64,000 nucleotides of DNA. Source: Roseiflexus sp. RS-1. GTDB taxonomy: Bacteria > Chloroflexota > Chloroflexia > Chloroflexales > Roseiflexaceae. The notes under the pieces were generated by a model that was not told where the DNA came from, did no database searches, and was given only the letters and a program-made list of their open reading frames with translations. Of the stretch, positions 35,660 through 45,638 are shown one piece after another; the first letter of the stretch is position 1, and each line of letters begins with the position of its first letter. The stretch covers positions 248,001 through 312,000 of the forward strand of contig NC_009523.1 of assembly GCF_000016665.1 (NCBI RefSeq). The letters are read 5' to 3'. Position numbers and translations under genes: made by a program.

Positions 35660-38194
35660 TTACGACACAGCGGCAAGCGACCGCTGCACTGCATCGATCA
35701 GCTCTGATGCAGTAAACGGTTTCTCGATATAACCGACGCCGCTCCGCTCGAAGAAATCGCGCGTGCTGCGACTGGCAGTGTCGCCGCTGACGAACAGGAC
35801 GCGCCGCACAAGATGCGGCGCGCGCTGTTTTAATTCGACGAAAAGTTCATCGCCGCTCATCCCCGGCATCCGCACATCACAAATGATCAGATCGTAGGCG
35901 ACGCGGCTGAGCAGATCAAGCGCCTGCGCCCCGTCGTGGCACACATCAACAATACACCGCTGTTCGCGCAGCAATCGCGCGATCAATTCCGCCACCGCCG
36001 CTTCATCATCAACCACCAGAATATGGTAGCGCGAAGAGGGCTGAACGGTAACCGTCGTATCCCTGGTTGACGGAACTGATACAAATGACTGCACCGGCAG
36101 TTCGACAGTAAAGCATGCCCCCTTGCCAGGAGCGCTCTGCACGCGAATGTTGCCATGATACTGCCGGACGATGCCGTAACAGATCGACAGTCCCAGTCCG
36201 GTTCCTTCACCGACCGGCTTGGTGGTGAAGAATGGCTCAAAAATGCGCGGCAGATGTTCAGGCGCAATGCCGGGACCGGTATCGGCAATTTCAAGCACAA
36301 GCCACTGACGATTTTCGCGCAACTCCAGCCGTGTCGTGACGACAATCGTTCGCCGACCGCTCCAGGAAGCCAGCGCCTGCTGCGCGTTGTTCAACAGATT
36401 GAGCATTACCTGCTTGATCGCCGTCGCATCGGCGACGGTCAGCGGCAACTGCGGCTGGAGGCGTTCTTCGACTGTGATGTTGTGTGTGCGCATCTGATAG
36501 GCGAGCAGGCTCAACACCTGCCGTGCAGCCAGGTTCAGATCGACCTCCTCCAGGTGCGCCTCGCGTTGCCGCGCGAATGTCAGCAGATTCTGCACGATCC
36601 GTCGCGCGCGGGTGGCGCTTTCGACGATCATCGTCAGGTCGTGCTGGTATTCAGCCGGCGCGACTTCTTGCAAAATGCCGGCAAAACCCAGCACGGCGGT
36701 GAGCGGATTGTTGAGTTCGTGCGCTACACCGGCAACCAGTTCGCCGACTGCGGTCAGTCGTTCTGACTGGATGAGGCGCTGCTGGGCGATGCGCAGATTC
36801 GCTATCGCCTGCTCGCGCGCCTGATGCAGTTGTGCGTTTTGAATCGCAACCGCAAGATGCTGCGCAAGATCGGCAAAGGTGCGGATCTCGATGGCAGGGA
36901 AAGCGTTCGATTGCCGACTTGCCAGCAGCAGCATGCCGGAAAGGTTTTCGCCATCGACGATAGGAACGATCAGGCACGACCGGATGCCAGCTGCAACGAG
37001 GCGTTGCGTGAGGGGCGGGTTGCCGGTATCGTCCAGCGGCAGCAACACCGGTTGACGCTGTTCAATCAGGCGTCGCAGGAAGATCGTATCCTGGTCGTGG
37101 TAATGGACGCAGAGCGTTTCGGTGTTATCCGACGCCGGATAGTGCGCGACTGGCTGGAGATGCTGCGCCGTGCGATCAAAGAGCGCCAGTTCGGCGCTAT
37201 CGAGTGGAACCACGCCGTGCAGGTGCTCGATCAGATGATCGAAGATCGCGCGCAGATCGTGCGTGGCGGTAATCGTCCGCGCGATTTTGTTCACCAGCGC
37301 GAGACGGGCGCTCTGTTCGCGGGCGCGGCGGTAGAGTTCGGCGTTGCGTACCGCCAGCGCTGCGTAGGTGGCGAACGCCTGGGCGCGCGCAGCATCGGCG
37401 CGGGTATAACGGTTGGGTAATCGGCTGAACAGGGTGAGCATGCCAACCACGTCACCCTGAGCGCGCAGCGGCACACTCAGCCATTCACCCGGCGCGTTCG
37501 ATAACGAACACATGGCTTCGATTGCATCTTCAGGCAAACGACGCACAATCACCGGTTCACCGACGGTTTCGATGCGGTTGAGCAGCGCATTGTCTTTAGG
37601 GAGCCGTTGGTAGGTCGGCGCCGTGCGATCAGGCAGACCCCGGCTCGCGGCGATGTAGTACCCATCGTCGTCGCGCAGAATGATCGCCGCGCTGTCATAC
37701 GAAACAATGCTGTGGAGGTGTTCCAGGATGAGATCGAGAAGCTGGTCGCGGTCGAGGGTCGAGATCAGCGCCTGGGTGATGTGCTGTGCGCTGCTGGCGA
37801 ACTGATGTTCCGGAGTTTCACCCGCTTCGAGCCAGACGAGCAGCAGACGCACAGCATGCCCGTGCTGATCACGGACAGGGTACGCATTCCAGCGCCGCGA
37901 CACCACTCCGCCGATCTGCGTTGCTGGCACCGTGTCATCGTGCCGGAGACCTGCCATCGAAAGCCACAGGTCATCGAGGCGATCGTCGCTGAAGCGGGGG
38001 ATAACATCACGGCACAGGCGACCGGTGAGCGTCGCCGAGATACGAATACCGAGGCGAGCGCAGGCGCGCGCATTGATCGCCAGGATGCGAAAGTCGGGCA
38101 GCGATACGACCAGAATCCCCGCAGGAATGTGGTCAATCACTTCAAAGAGCAGATCGGCGCTCTCCGGTTGATCATGCGCTGGTGAATACCCCAT
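35660..38194 (-). CDS. Soluble hybrid sensor kinase: PAS-GAF-GAF-HisKA-HATPase-receiver
   Basis: 844 residues without membrane segments. A PAS domain at about 13-122 is followed by two GAF domains (about 140-290 and 305-455). Then come a coiled linker, HisKA with His492 in VAHELNNPLTAV, a full HATPase (N box NLLNNAQQAL, G1 DTGPGIAPE, G2 GTGLGLSICYGIV), and a C-terminal receiver with phospho-Asp in IICDVRMPGMSGDE and Lys in YIEKPF. It likely senses a small molecule or redox state in the cytoplasm. It starts 9 bp after asnS on the same strand with no clear ribosome site. Confidence 0.93.
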   Translation of the reverse strand: MGYSPAHDQPESADLLFEVIDHIPAGILVVSLPDFRILAINARACARLGIRISATLTGRLCRDVIPRFSDDRLDDLWLSMAGLRHDDTVPATQIGGVVSRRWNAYPVRDQHGHAVRLLLVWLEAGETPEHQFASSAQHITQALISTLDRDQLLDLILEHLHSIVSYDSAAIILRDDDGYYIAASRGLPDRTAPTYQRLPKDNALLNRIETVGEPVIVRRLPEDAIEAMCSLSNAPGEWLSVPLRAQGDVVGMLTLFSRLPNRYTRADAARAQAFATYAALAVRNAELYRRAREQSARLALVNKIARTITATHDLRAIFDHLIEHLHGVVPLDSAELALFDRTAQHLQPVAHYPASDNTETLCVHYHDQDTIFLRRLIEQRQPVLLPLDDTGNPPLTQRLVAAGIRSCLIVPIVDGENLSGMLLLASRQSNAFPAIEIRTFADLAQHLAVAIQNAQLHQAREQAIANLRIAQQRLIQSERLTAVGELVAGVAHELNNPLTAVLGFAGILQEVAPAEYQHDLTMIVESATRARRIVQNLLTFARQREAHLEEVDLNLAARQVLSLLAYQMRTHNITVEERLQPQLPLTVADATAIKQVMLNLLNNAQQALASWSGRRTIVVTTRLELRENRQWLVLEIADTGPGIAPEHLPRIFEPFFTTKPVGEGTGLGLSICYGIVRQYHGNIRVQSAPGKGACFTVELPVQSFVSVPSTRDTTVTVQPSSRYHILVVDDEAAVAELIARLLREQRCIVDVCHDGAQALDLLSRVAYDLIICDVRMPGMSGDELFVELKQRAPHLVRRVLFVSGDTASRSTRDFFERSGVGYIEKPFTASELIDAVQRSLAAVS

Positions 38195-38203
38195 ACGCTT
38201 GCG

Positions 38204-39526
38204 TTACGGGTACATGCGATACAGCATCCGTGGGAAGGGAATCGTTTCGCGAATGTGATGCGTACCGGCAATCCACGCAGTCGCGCGCTCGATGCCCATG
38301 CCGAACCCGCTGTGCGGGACGCTCCCGTAGCGACGCAGATCGATATACCACTGATAGTCATCGACGTTCAGCCCGTATTCACGAATGCGGCGCTCGAGCA
38401 GCGCCGGGTCGTGGATCCGTTGTGAGCCGCCGATGATCTCGCCATACCCTTCCGGCGCCAGCAGATCGGCGCACAACGCCACTTCGGGGCGTTGCGGGTC
38501 GGGTTCCATGTAGAACGCTTTAATCGCGCTGGGAAAGCGTTCGACGAAGACTGGACGGTCGAACAGTGAGGCGATCAGCGTTTCGTGCGGTGCACCGAGG
38601 TCTTCGCCCCACTCCAGCGGCGTGCATCCCTCGACATCGGCATGCCGTTCGGCGATCAGTTTCAGCGCTTCATCGTAGGTGATGCGCGGGAAGGGCGGCA
38701 CGCAGCGCTCCAGCGGCTTCGTATCACGCTCGAGGGTTGCCAGGTCGTCGGCGCGGCGCTCCAGCACCCGCTGCACAATGGCGCTGACGAATCGTTCCTG
38801 CAACGCCAGATTGTCTTCGTGCAGCGCAAACGCCACCTCTGGCTCGATCATCCAGAACTCGGTGAGGTGTCGGCGGGTCTTCGACTTTTCGGCGCGAAAG
38901 GTCGGACCAAAACAGTAAACCTTGCCAAAACTCATCATGCCGGCTTCGACGTAGAGTTGCCCGGTTTGCCCGAGATACGCCGTGCCGAGATCGAAGTAGG
39001 GCGTGGCGAACAGGTTGGTGGTGCCTTCGGCGGCGCACGGCGTGAGGATCGGCGTGTCGAAGCGCACAAACCCCTGATCGTTGAGCCACTCCTGCGCCGC
39101 AGCGATAATTTCGGCGCGGATGCGCAGGAGCGCGTGCTGCTTCGACGAACGGATCCACAAATGCCGATGTTCCATCAGGAATTCAACGCCGTGCTCCTTG
39201 GGCTGGATCGGGTATTCCGGCGCGATCTGAATGATTTCGATGGCGTTGACGTCGAGTTCAAACCCGCCGGGGGCGCGCGCATCGGCGCGGACGGCGCCGG
39301 TGATCCGGCAGGAACTTTCGATCGTCAACTGCTGCGCTGCTGCGAAGGTCGCTTCGGTGACATTGTTGCGGAAGACAACACACTGGATAACGCCGCTGCC
39401 GTCGCGGAGGCGGATGAAGACCAGTTTACCCTTTTCGGTCTTGTGCACAACCCATCCGGCGAGGGTGACGACCTCTCCGTTGTGATGCGCAATCGTGCTG
39501 ATCGTGGCAGTGGGAAGGAGTGACAT
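38204..39526 (-). CDS. asnS: Asparaginyl-tRNA synthetase
   Basis: 440 residues, class IIb. The N-terminal OB-fold anticodon domain contains [23 protein letters not shown] (split here as two known strands). Motif 2 lies in [21 protein letters not shown]-like sequence at about 210-230, and motif 3 is [15 protein letters not shown] near the C-terminus. The AsnRS-type ending [15 protein letters not shown] separates it from AspRS. The ATG at 39526 is chosen for the usual N-terminus; an earlier in-frame ATG at 39547 is possible. Confidence 0.95.
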   Translation of the reverse strand: MSLLPTATISTIAHHNGEVVTLAGWVVHKTEKGKLVFIRLRDGSGVIQCVVFRNNVTEATFAAAQQLTIESSCRITGAVRADARAPGGFELDVNAIEIIQIAPEYPIQPKEHGVEFLMEHRHLWIRSSKQHALLRIRAEIIAAAQEWLNDQGFVRFDTPILTPCAAEGTTNLFATPYFDLGTAYLGQTGQLYVEAGMMSFGKVYCFGPTFRAEKSKTRRHLTEFWMIEPEVAFALHEDNLALQERFVSAIVQRVLERRADDLATLERDTKPLERCVPPFPRITYDEALKLIAERHADVEGCTPLEWGEDLGAPHETLIASLFDRPVFVERFPSAIKAFYMEPDPQRPEVALCADLLAPEGYGEIIGGSQRIHDPALLERRIREYGLNVDDYQWYIDLRRYGSVPHSGFGMGIERATAWIAGTHHIRETIPFPRMLYRMYP

Positions 39527-39644
39527 AGCCGTGCTTCCGTCATTCATCATTTGTTGAAAATGAGTATAGCATATCCTGGGTCGCTTTTCATGCATTTCAG
39601 GAGTCATGAGCCAGACACGAGACAGGCGCCATCGACAACCGGTA

Positions 39645-39653
39645 TGGTATAAT
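39645..39653 (+). promoter_or_regulatory. Extended -10 promoter for the adenine methylase
   Basis: TGG-TATAAT at 39645-39653 is an extended -10 with no good -35, 56 bp before the GTG at 39709, in the gap divergent from asnS. Confidence 0.55.
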
Positions 39654-39708
39654 CGCCGGACACAGCAGAAAGGTCGGGTCTGCGACACAGTTGGACGGAT
39701 GGTACAGA

Positions 39709-40590
39709 GTGCAGCCATCTCTTGCACGTGAATCTCAGCCGCTGGCGCGTCCGTTTATCAAATGGGCGGGCGGCAAAGGTCAGTTAATCCCGGAACTGGC
39801 GCGTCGTCTGCCGCCGCGTTTTCGCCGCTACCACGAGCCGTTCGTCGGCGGCGGGGCGCTCTTTTTCCACCTCTTCAACCACGGGTTGTTGCGCGATGGG
39901 GCGGTGCTCAGCGATTACAATCCTGAACTGATGGTCTGCTACGAAGTGATCCGCGATGATGTCGAATCGCTGATCACTGCCCTGCGCTGGCATCACCGTC
40001 ACCGGCTCGACCCGCACTATTTCCTGGAGGTGCGGAACTGGGATCGTCAACCCGATTTTGCGCAGCGCAGCAAGATCGAGCGCGCGGCGCGCACGATTTT
40101 CCTCAATCGTACCTGTTACAACGGGTTGTATCGGCTTAATCGCAAGGGGCAGTTCAACGCGCCATTCGGCTACTACAAGAATCCGCTGATCTGCGACCCG
40201 GAGAATCTGCGGCTGGTGAGCGCCGCGTTGCGCAATGTCGAACTGTGCGTCGGCGATTTCAGCGATGTGCTGCACCGCGCTGAACCGGGCGATCTGGTCT
40301 ATTTCGACCCCCCCTATGTGCCGATGAGCGCAACGGCATCGTTCACCCATTACACCGGGCAAACCTTCGGTCCCGACGATCAGCGGCGCCTGGCGGATGT
40401 CTTTGCCGAACTCGGCGAACGTGGCGTGTATGTGATGCTCAGCAACTCGTCGACTCCGTTGACCCGTGAGTTGTACGCTGCCCGCGCGGTCAGTTCGTCC
40501 GTAGTGTATGCCAGCCGCAAGATCAACTGCGATGGGAGCAAACGCGGGCACGTGGAGGAGTTGATTGTCTGTTCGTATCCGGTGGAGTAG
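39709..40590 (+). CDS. D12-class DNA adenine N6-methyltransferase (Dam-like)
   Basis: 293 residues. AdoMet motif I region [12 protein letters not shown] and [15 protein letters not shown] at the N-terminus, then catalytic motif [26 protein letters not shown]-like target-recognition sequence lies between. These features define the alpha-class MT-D12 family that includes Dam (GATC) and restriction-linked enzymes. No nuclease gene adjoins it, so it may be a solitary methylase. The GTG at 39709 is preferred over the TTG at 39691 because of a GGATGG 8 bp upstream. A GC-rich hairpin follows the stop. Confidence 0.92.
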   Translation: MQPSLARESQPLARPFIKWAGGKGQLIPELARRLPPRFRRYHEPFVGGGALFFHLFNHGLLRDGAVLSDYNPELMVCYEVIRDDVESLITALRWHHRHRLDPHYFLEVRNWDRQPDFAQRSKIERAARTIFLNRTCYNGLYRLNRKGQFNAPFGYYKNPLICDPENLRLVSAALRNVELCVGDFSDVLHRAEPGDLVYFDPPYVPMSATASFTHYTGQTFGPDDQRRLADVFAELGERGVYVMLSNSSTPLTRELYAARAVSSSVVYASRKINCDGSKRGHVEELIVCSYPVE

Positions 40591-40614
40591 ATCTTTTGCC
40601 CCCTCATCCCCCTG

Positions 40615-40643
40615 CCCCCTTCTCCCACAAGGGGAGAAGGGGG
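40615..40643 (+). terminator. GC-rich hairpin after the methylase gene
   Basis: CCCCCTTCTCCC, loop ACAA, then GGGGAGAAGGGGG. Very stable, but without a T tract and belonging to a dispersed repeat also seen near 58721-58760, so its role as a terminator is unproven. Confidence 0.45.
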
Positions 40644-40699
40644 AATGTGGGCGTCCTGATGCCTGAAACGGAGGCGGACCGGTCGGGGCGCGGCGATGG

Positions 40700-41731
40700 T
40701 GCGCCGAGGCGGATGGGTCGGGGCGCAGCATGCCGCACAGGGGTAGATCAGTCGGGGCGCAGCATGCCGCACAGGGGTAGATCAGTGGGGGCACGGCATG
40801 CCGCACAGGGGTAGATCAGTCGGGGCACGGCATGCCGCACGGAGGCGGATCAGGTCGGGGCACGGCATGCCGTGCCCCAACGTGTTCTGAGTCAGGAAAA
40901 AGGCCTCACATCGCCGCCGGTTCTTCCTGTTCCGCCAGTTGACGCAGCACGTAGTGCAGGATGCCGCCGGGTGCGGCGACGCTGCACAGGGGTAGATCAG
41001 TGGGGGCACGGCATGCCGCACAGGGGTAGATCAGTCGGGGCACGGCATGCCGCACAGGGGTAGATCAGTCGGGGCACGGCATGCCGCACGGAGGCGGATC
41101 AGGTCGGGGCACGGCATGCCGCACGGAGGCGGATCAGGTCGGGGCACGGCATGCCGTGCCCCAACGTGTTCTGAGTCAGGAAAAAGGCCTCCCACCGCCG
41201 CCGGTTCTTCCTGTTCCGCCAGTTGACGCAGCACGTAGTGCAGGATGCCGCCGGGTGCGGCGACGCCGCACGGAGGCGGATCAGGTCGGGGCACGGCATG
41301 CCGTGCCCCAACGTGTTCTGAGTCAGGAAAAAGGCCTCCCACCGCCGCCGGTTCTTTCTGTTCCGCCAGTTGACGCAGCACGTAGTGCAGGATGCCGCCG
41401 GGTGCGGCGACGCCGCATGGGGGTAGATCAGTCGGGGCACGGCATGCCGCACAGGGGTAGATCAGTCGGGGCACGGCATGCCGCACGGGGGTAGATCAGT
41501 CGGGGCACGGCATGCCGTGCCCCAACGTGTTCTGAGTCAGGAAAAAGGCCTCACACCGCCGCCGGTTCTTTCTGTTCCGCCAGTTGACGCAGCACGTAGT
41601 GCAGGATGCCGCCGGGTGCGGCGACGCCGCACGGAGGCGGATCAGGTCGAGGCACGGCATGCCGCACAGGGGTAGATCAGTCGGGGCACGGCATGCCGTG
41701 CCCCAACGTGTTCTGAGTCAGGAAAAAGGCC
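40700..41731. repeat. Compound array containing four extra copies of the acnA 3' end
   Basis: Two unit types alternate. The short unit (about 35 bp) has GGGGTAGATCAGTCGG then GGCACGGCATGCCGCAC. The long unit (about 110 bp) has the palindrome GGCACGGCATGCCGTGCC, then AACGTGTTCTGAGTCAGG, then about 66 bp nearly identical to the last 22 codons and stop of acnA. Copies of that tail are at about 40904-40969, 41189-41253, 41336-41400 and 41550-41614; the true end of acnA is 41732-41795. Successive long units are spaced 284, 145, 215 and 181 bp, that is 145 plus about 4, 0, 2 and 1 short units. Confidence 0.93.
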
Positions 41732-44491
41732 TCACACCGCCGCCGGTTCTTCCTGTTCCGCCAGTTGACGCAGCACGTAGTGCAGGATGCCGCCGTGCCG
41801 GTAGTAGGTGAGTTCGCCTTCTGAGTTGATCCGCGCTTTGACCCTGAACGTCAACGCTGAGCCGTCGGGTCGCTGCGCATGCACGGTCAGCTCCTGACCC
41901 GGACGCAGCGTTTCGATCCCTTCGATCGTAAAGATTTCACTGCCGGTTATGCCGAGCGACTGCCAGCTTTCGCCCGGCATGAAGGTCAGCGGCAGCACCC
42001 CCATGCCCACCAGGTTCGAGCGGTGGATGCGCTCGAAACTCTCGGCGATCACTGCGCGCACGCCGAGGAGGAACGTGCCCTTCGCCGCCCAGTCGCGCGA
42101 GGAGCCGGTGCCGTATTCCTTGCCCGCCAGCACGATCAGCGGCGTACCGTCCGCCTGGTAACGCATCGCGGCATCGTAGATGCTCATTCGCTCGCCGGTC
42201 GGCAGGTAGACGGTGTATCCGCCTTCGACACCCGGAACCATCGCGTTGCGCAGACGGATGTTGGCGAACGTGCCGCGCATCATGACTTCGTGGTTGCCGC
42301 GACGCGCGCCGTAGGAGTTGAAATCCGCCGGTTGCACGCCGCGGGCGATCAGGTACTGCCCCGCCGGACTGTCTTTGGCGATGCTTCCGGCTGGCGAAAT
42401 GTGGTCGGTCGTGACGCTGTCGCCCAGCAACGCCAGCACGCGCGCGCCACGGATCGATGACAATGGTGGAACGTCGCGCGTCATATCGTGGAAGTACGGC
42501 GGATTCTGGATGTAGGTCGAGTCTGGATTCCAGGCGTAGAGATCGCCGCCGCTCACCGGGATGGCGTTCCAGGTCTCGTTGCCGGTGAACACGTTCGCAT
42601 ACTGCGCACGGAACAGGTCGGCGTTGAGTGATGCGGCCATCACCTCGGCGACTTCCTCTGCGGTGGGCCAGATGTCCGCCAGGTAGACCGGTTCGCCATC
42701 GGCGCCGACGCCGAGCGGCTCACGGTTCACGTCGATGTCCACTGTTCCGGCGATGGCAAAGGCGACGACCAGCGGCGGCGACGCCAGGTAGTTGGCGCGC
42801 ACCACCGGGTTGATGCGCCCCTCGAAATTGCGGTTGCCGCTCAGCACTGCGCTGACCACCAGATTCCCCTCTTTGACCGCCCGCGCGATCTCGTCGGCGA
42901 CAGGTCCACTGTTGCCGATACAGGTGGTGCAACCATACCCGACGACGTTGAACCCTAACCGGTCGAGATATGCCTGCAACCCGGACTGCGCCAGGTATTC
43001 GCTCACCACCCGCGACCCCGGCGCCAGACTGGTTTTGACATAGGGCGGGACGCTCAGTCCCTTCTCGACCGCCTTCTTCGCCAGCAATCCGGCGGCGATC
43101 ATCACCGATGGGTTCGAGGTGTTGGTGCAGGATGTAATCGCGGCAATGATCGTCGAGCCGTGTGTGATCGACGTCGTGCGTCCGTTCAGGGTCACGGGTA
43201 TGCGCGACGCAGCGTACAGATCGTGTCGTTCGCGCTTCCGTGCGCCATTTCCTTCGTAAACCGGCACATCACGCCCGAAGACCTGGCGCATCGCCTGGTT
43301 GAATGACGGTTTCAGGTCCGCCAGCGGCACGCGATCCTGGGGACGACGCGGACCGGCGACACTCGGTTCGACCGTGCTCAGGTCAAGTTCCAGGAGCGTA
43401 TTGAACGTCGGAATGGGGGTGTCGTCGGTACGGAACAGCCCCTGCTCGCGGCAGTACGCTTCCACCAGCGCCACCAGGTCCTCAGAGCGCCCGGTGCTGC
43501 GCAGGTAGGCGAGGGTCTCGGCATCGACCGGGAAGAACCCGCAGGTTGCGCCATACTCTGGCGCCATATTTGCGATGGTGGCGCGATCCGCCAGGCTGAG
43601 CGAACTCAACCCCGGACCGCAGAACTCCACGAACTTATCCACCACGCCGTGCCGACGCAGCATCTCGGTCACCCGCAGCACCAGGTCGGTCGCAGTTGCG
43701 CCAGGGCGGAGCGCACCGGTCAACTTCACGCCAACGACTTCGGGGGTCAGCATCGCCAGCGGCTGACCCAGGAGCACCGCTTCGGCTTCGATCCCGCCGA
43801 CGCCCCATCCCAGGACTCCAAGACCGTTGATCATGGTCGTGTGGCTGTCGGTGCCGACAAGGGTATCCGGTATTGCAACCAGTTCGCCGTCAATCTCGCG
43901 CGCAATGACCACGGTTGCCAGGTATTCCAGGTTGACCTGGTGGCAGATGCCGGTGGCAGGCGGCACGACGCGGAAGTTGGCGAATGCCTGTTGCCCCCAG
44001 CGCAGGAACTCATAGCGCTCGCGGTTGCGCTCAAACTCGAGTTGGGCGTTGAGCGCGAGCGCCATTCCGTGACCAAACGCATCGACCTGCACCGAATGGT
44101 CGATCACCAGGTCGGCGGGCACGAGCGGATTGATCTTCGCAGGGTCACCCCCCAGACGCGCCATCGCGTCACGCATCGCCGCCAGATCGACCACTGCCGG
44201 AACACCGGTGAAATCCTGCATCAGCACGCGCGCCGGCTTGAATGCCACCTCGCGCTGCCCGGCGCTGGCGGGCGTCCACTGCGCCAGCGCGATCACATCG
44301 TCAACCGTCGTAAAACCATCACCAACATTGCGCAAAAGCGCTTCCAACAGCACTTTGATTGAAAACGGCAGGCGATCCAGATCGACGCCGCTGCGTCGCG
44401 CCAGCGCGTCGAGACGGTAGATCAGAAAGGTGCGACCGCCAACTGCCAGCGGCGCGCGCGCGCCGAACGGGTCGTGCAAGGTGTCGCTCAT
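41732..44491 (-). CDS. acnA: Aconitate hydratase (AcnA/IRP1 type)
   Basis: Isomerises citrate and isocitrate using a [4Fe-4S] cluster. 919 residues fits the AcnA class. Cluster cysteines are in [12 protein letters not shown] and [11 protein letters not shown]. Substrate-contact motifs VGTDSHTTM and, near the C-terminus, [16 protein letters not shown] are present. The start at 44491 has AGGAG 8 bp upstream. The last ~66 bp of the gene have been copied four times in the downstream array. The divergent LysR gene is the likely regulator. Confidence 0.97.
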   Translation of the reverse strand: MSDTLHDPFGARAPLAVGGRTFLIYRLDALARRSGVDLDRLPFSIKVLLEALLRNVGDGFTTVDDVIALAQWTPASAGQREVAFKPARVLMQDFTGVPAVVDLAAMRDAMARLGGDPAKINPLVPADLVIDHSVQVDAFGHGMALALNAQLEFERNRERYEFLRWGQQAFANFRVVPPATGICHQVNLEYLATVVIAREIDGELVAIPDTLVGTDSHTTMINGLGVLGWGVGGIEAEAVLLGQPLAMLTPEVVGVKLTGALRPGATATDLVLRVTEMLRRHGVVDKFVEFCGPGLSSLSLADRATIANMAPEYGATCGFFPVDAETLAYLRSTGRSEDLVALVEAYCREQGLFRTDDTPIPTFNTLLELDLSTVEPSVAGPRRPQDRVPLADLKPSFNQAMRQVFGRDVPVYEGNGARKRERHDLYAASRIPVTLNGRTTSITHGSTIIAAITSCTNTSNPSVMIAAGLLAKKAVEKGLSVPPYVKTSLAPGSRVVSEYLAQSGLQAYLDRLGFNVVGYGCTTCIGNSGPVADEIARAVKEGNLVVSAVLSGNRNFEGRINPVVRANYLASPPLVVAFAIAGTVDIDVNREPLGVGADGEPVYLADIWPTAEEVAEVMAASLNADLFRAQYANVFTGNETWNAIPVSGGDLYAWNPDSTYIQNPPYFHDMTRDVPPLSSIRGARVLALLGDSVTTDHISPAGSIAKDSPAGQYLIARGVQPADFNSYGARRGNHEVMMRGTFANIRLRNAMVPGVEGGYTVYLPTGERMSIYDAAMRYQADGTPLIVLAGKEYGTGSSRDWAAKGTFLLGVRAVIAESFERIHRSNLVGMGVLPLTFMPGESWQSLGITGSEIFTIEGIETLRPGQELTVHAQRPDGSALTFRVKARINSEGELTYYRHGGILHYVLRQLAEQEEPAAV

Positions 44492-44526
44492 CGGGTCTCT
44501 CCTGAACAATCTTACGGTCTCTGCAC

Positions 44527-44535
44527 AGTATAGCA
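44527..44535 (-). promoter_or_regulatory. Extended -10 promoter for acnA
   Basis: On the minus strand TGC-TATACT lies 36 bp before the acnA start. No convincing -35 is seen. Confidence 0.5.
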
Positions 44536-44564
44536 GAAGTGATCCATTGAGAGAAACAATGATC

Positions 44565-44591
44565 TATAATACTTTGATTGAAAATTTCAAT
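44565..44591 (+). promoter_or_regulatory. lysR -10 box and T-N11-A dyad (candidate LysR operator)
   Basis: TATAAT at 44565-44570 is followed at 44577-44591 by ATTGAAAATTTCAAT, a dyad with one central base that contains the T-N11-A pattern of LysR sites. It sits at the expected transcription start of the lysR gene and within 90 bp of the acnA start. Confidence 0.55.
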
Positions 44592-44604
44592 GATACGGTG
44601 GCGC

Positions 44605-45486
44605 ATGTCCTTCGATCTTCACCGATTGCGCATTTTTGTGGCCGTAGCGCGGGCAGGAAGTTTCACGCGCGCGGCGGCGCAGTTGCACATGGCGCAACCG
44701 ACCGTTTCGCAGCAGATCGGGGCGCTGGAAGATGCGGTCGGCGCACCGCTGATCGAACGCGGTCCTCGCCGCCTGCGGTTAACTCCGGCTGGCGAAGCGT
44801 TGTTGCCGTATGCCACGCGACTGGCGCTGCTGGCAGACGAGGCGCTCCAGGCGACACGCACGGCCGCTGGCGTTGCGGCGCACACCCTGCGGCTGGGCGT
44901 TGGTCAGACGCTGGCGACCTATCTGTTGCCGGAGTTGCTTTGCCGGTATCGGGAGCGCGCACCACACTGCCATACCCGCATCGTCACCGGTAACAGCGCC
45001 GCGTTGCTGGAACAGGTCGCCGAAGGCAGCATCGAGATCGCGCTGGTCGGTTCGCCAGCGGCGCACCCGGATGTGGTGGTGACGCCGTTCATGCAGGACC
45101 GACTGGTGGTGATTGTCGCGCCGCACGATATTTGGGCGAGTCGAGAGGCGGTCGATCTCGACGAACTGCGCGACCGTCCATTGCTGACGCGCGAGCCGGG
45201 ATCGGCGCTGCACGCGACGGTCGAGCGGTTGCTGGGGAGCGCGACGCTTGCCGGCGACACGGTGATCATGCTCGGTGAAACCGAAGCGATCAAGCGCAGC
45301 GTTGAGGTTGGGCTGGGGGTGGCGCTGATCCAGGCGATTGCGGTGCAGCGCGAGGTGGCGCTGGGACGACTGCGCGCGCTGGCGTTGCGCGGCGCCGATG
45401 ACCGGCGCACCTATGCCTGGGCGCGCCGGGCGCGTCAGTGGCTCTCTCCAGCTGCTGCGGCGCTGGTGGCGTTGCTGGGGGAATAG
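44605..45486 (+). CDS. LysR-family transcriptional regulator
   Basis: 293 residues. The N-terminal winged helix-turn-helix is FDLHRLRIFVAVARAGSF with the recognition region AAAQLHMAQPTVSQQIGALE. The rest is a periplasmic-binding-protein-like effector domain. The ATG at 44605 gives the normal LysR N-terminus; earlier starts add a few residues. Divergent from acnA, so control of aconitase (as CcpC does in Bacillus) is a reasonable inference. The final codons GAA TAG are the first six bases of an ACGGAT repeat. Confidence 0.9.
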   Translation: MSFDLHRLRIFVAVARAGSFTRAAAQLHMAQPTVSQQIGALEDAVGAPLIERGPRRLRLTPAGEALLPYATRLALLADEALQATRTAAGVAAHTLRLGVGQTLATYLLPELLCRYRERAPHCHTRIVTGNSAALLEQVAEGSIEIALVGSPAAHPDVVVTPFMQDRLVVIVAPHDIWASREAVDLDELRDRPLLTREPGSALHATVERLLGSATLAGDTVIMLGETEAIKRSVEVGLGVALIQAIAVQREVALGRLRALALRGADDRRTYAWARRARQWLSPAAAALVALLGE

Positions 45487-45638
45487 AACACAGATGGGCA
45501 CGGATGTGACGGATAGGAATAGAACACGGATTGACACGGATGTGACGGATCAGCGCGGATTAAATAAAAATATCCGTGCCCATCCGTCCAATCCGTGTGT
45601 ATCCGTGGTTTATTCCCAAAACCATCCGTGGTTTATTC
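45481..45638. repeat. ACGGAT/ATCCGT palindromic repeat, lysR-ATPase junction
   Basis: One full unit: GAATAGAACACGGATT, spaced ACGGAT hexamers, AAATAAAAATATCC at the centre, then ATCCGT hexamers and CCGTGGTTTATTC. The left end contains the lysR stop; the right end contains the DUF499 stop (TAA at 45633-45635, minus). Confidence 0.93.

Noticed and set aside
40700-41731. CRISPR array
   Set aside because: Units of 35 bp recur, but there are no unique spacers between them; the intervening sequence is itself repeated and matches acnA. No cas gene is present.
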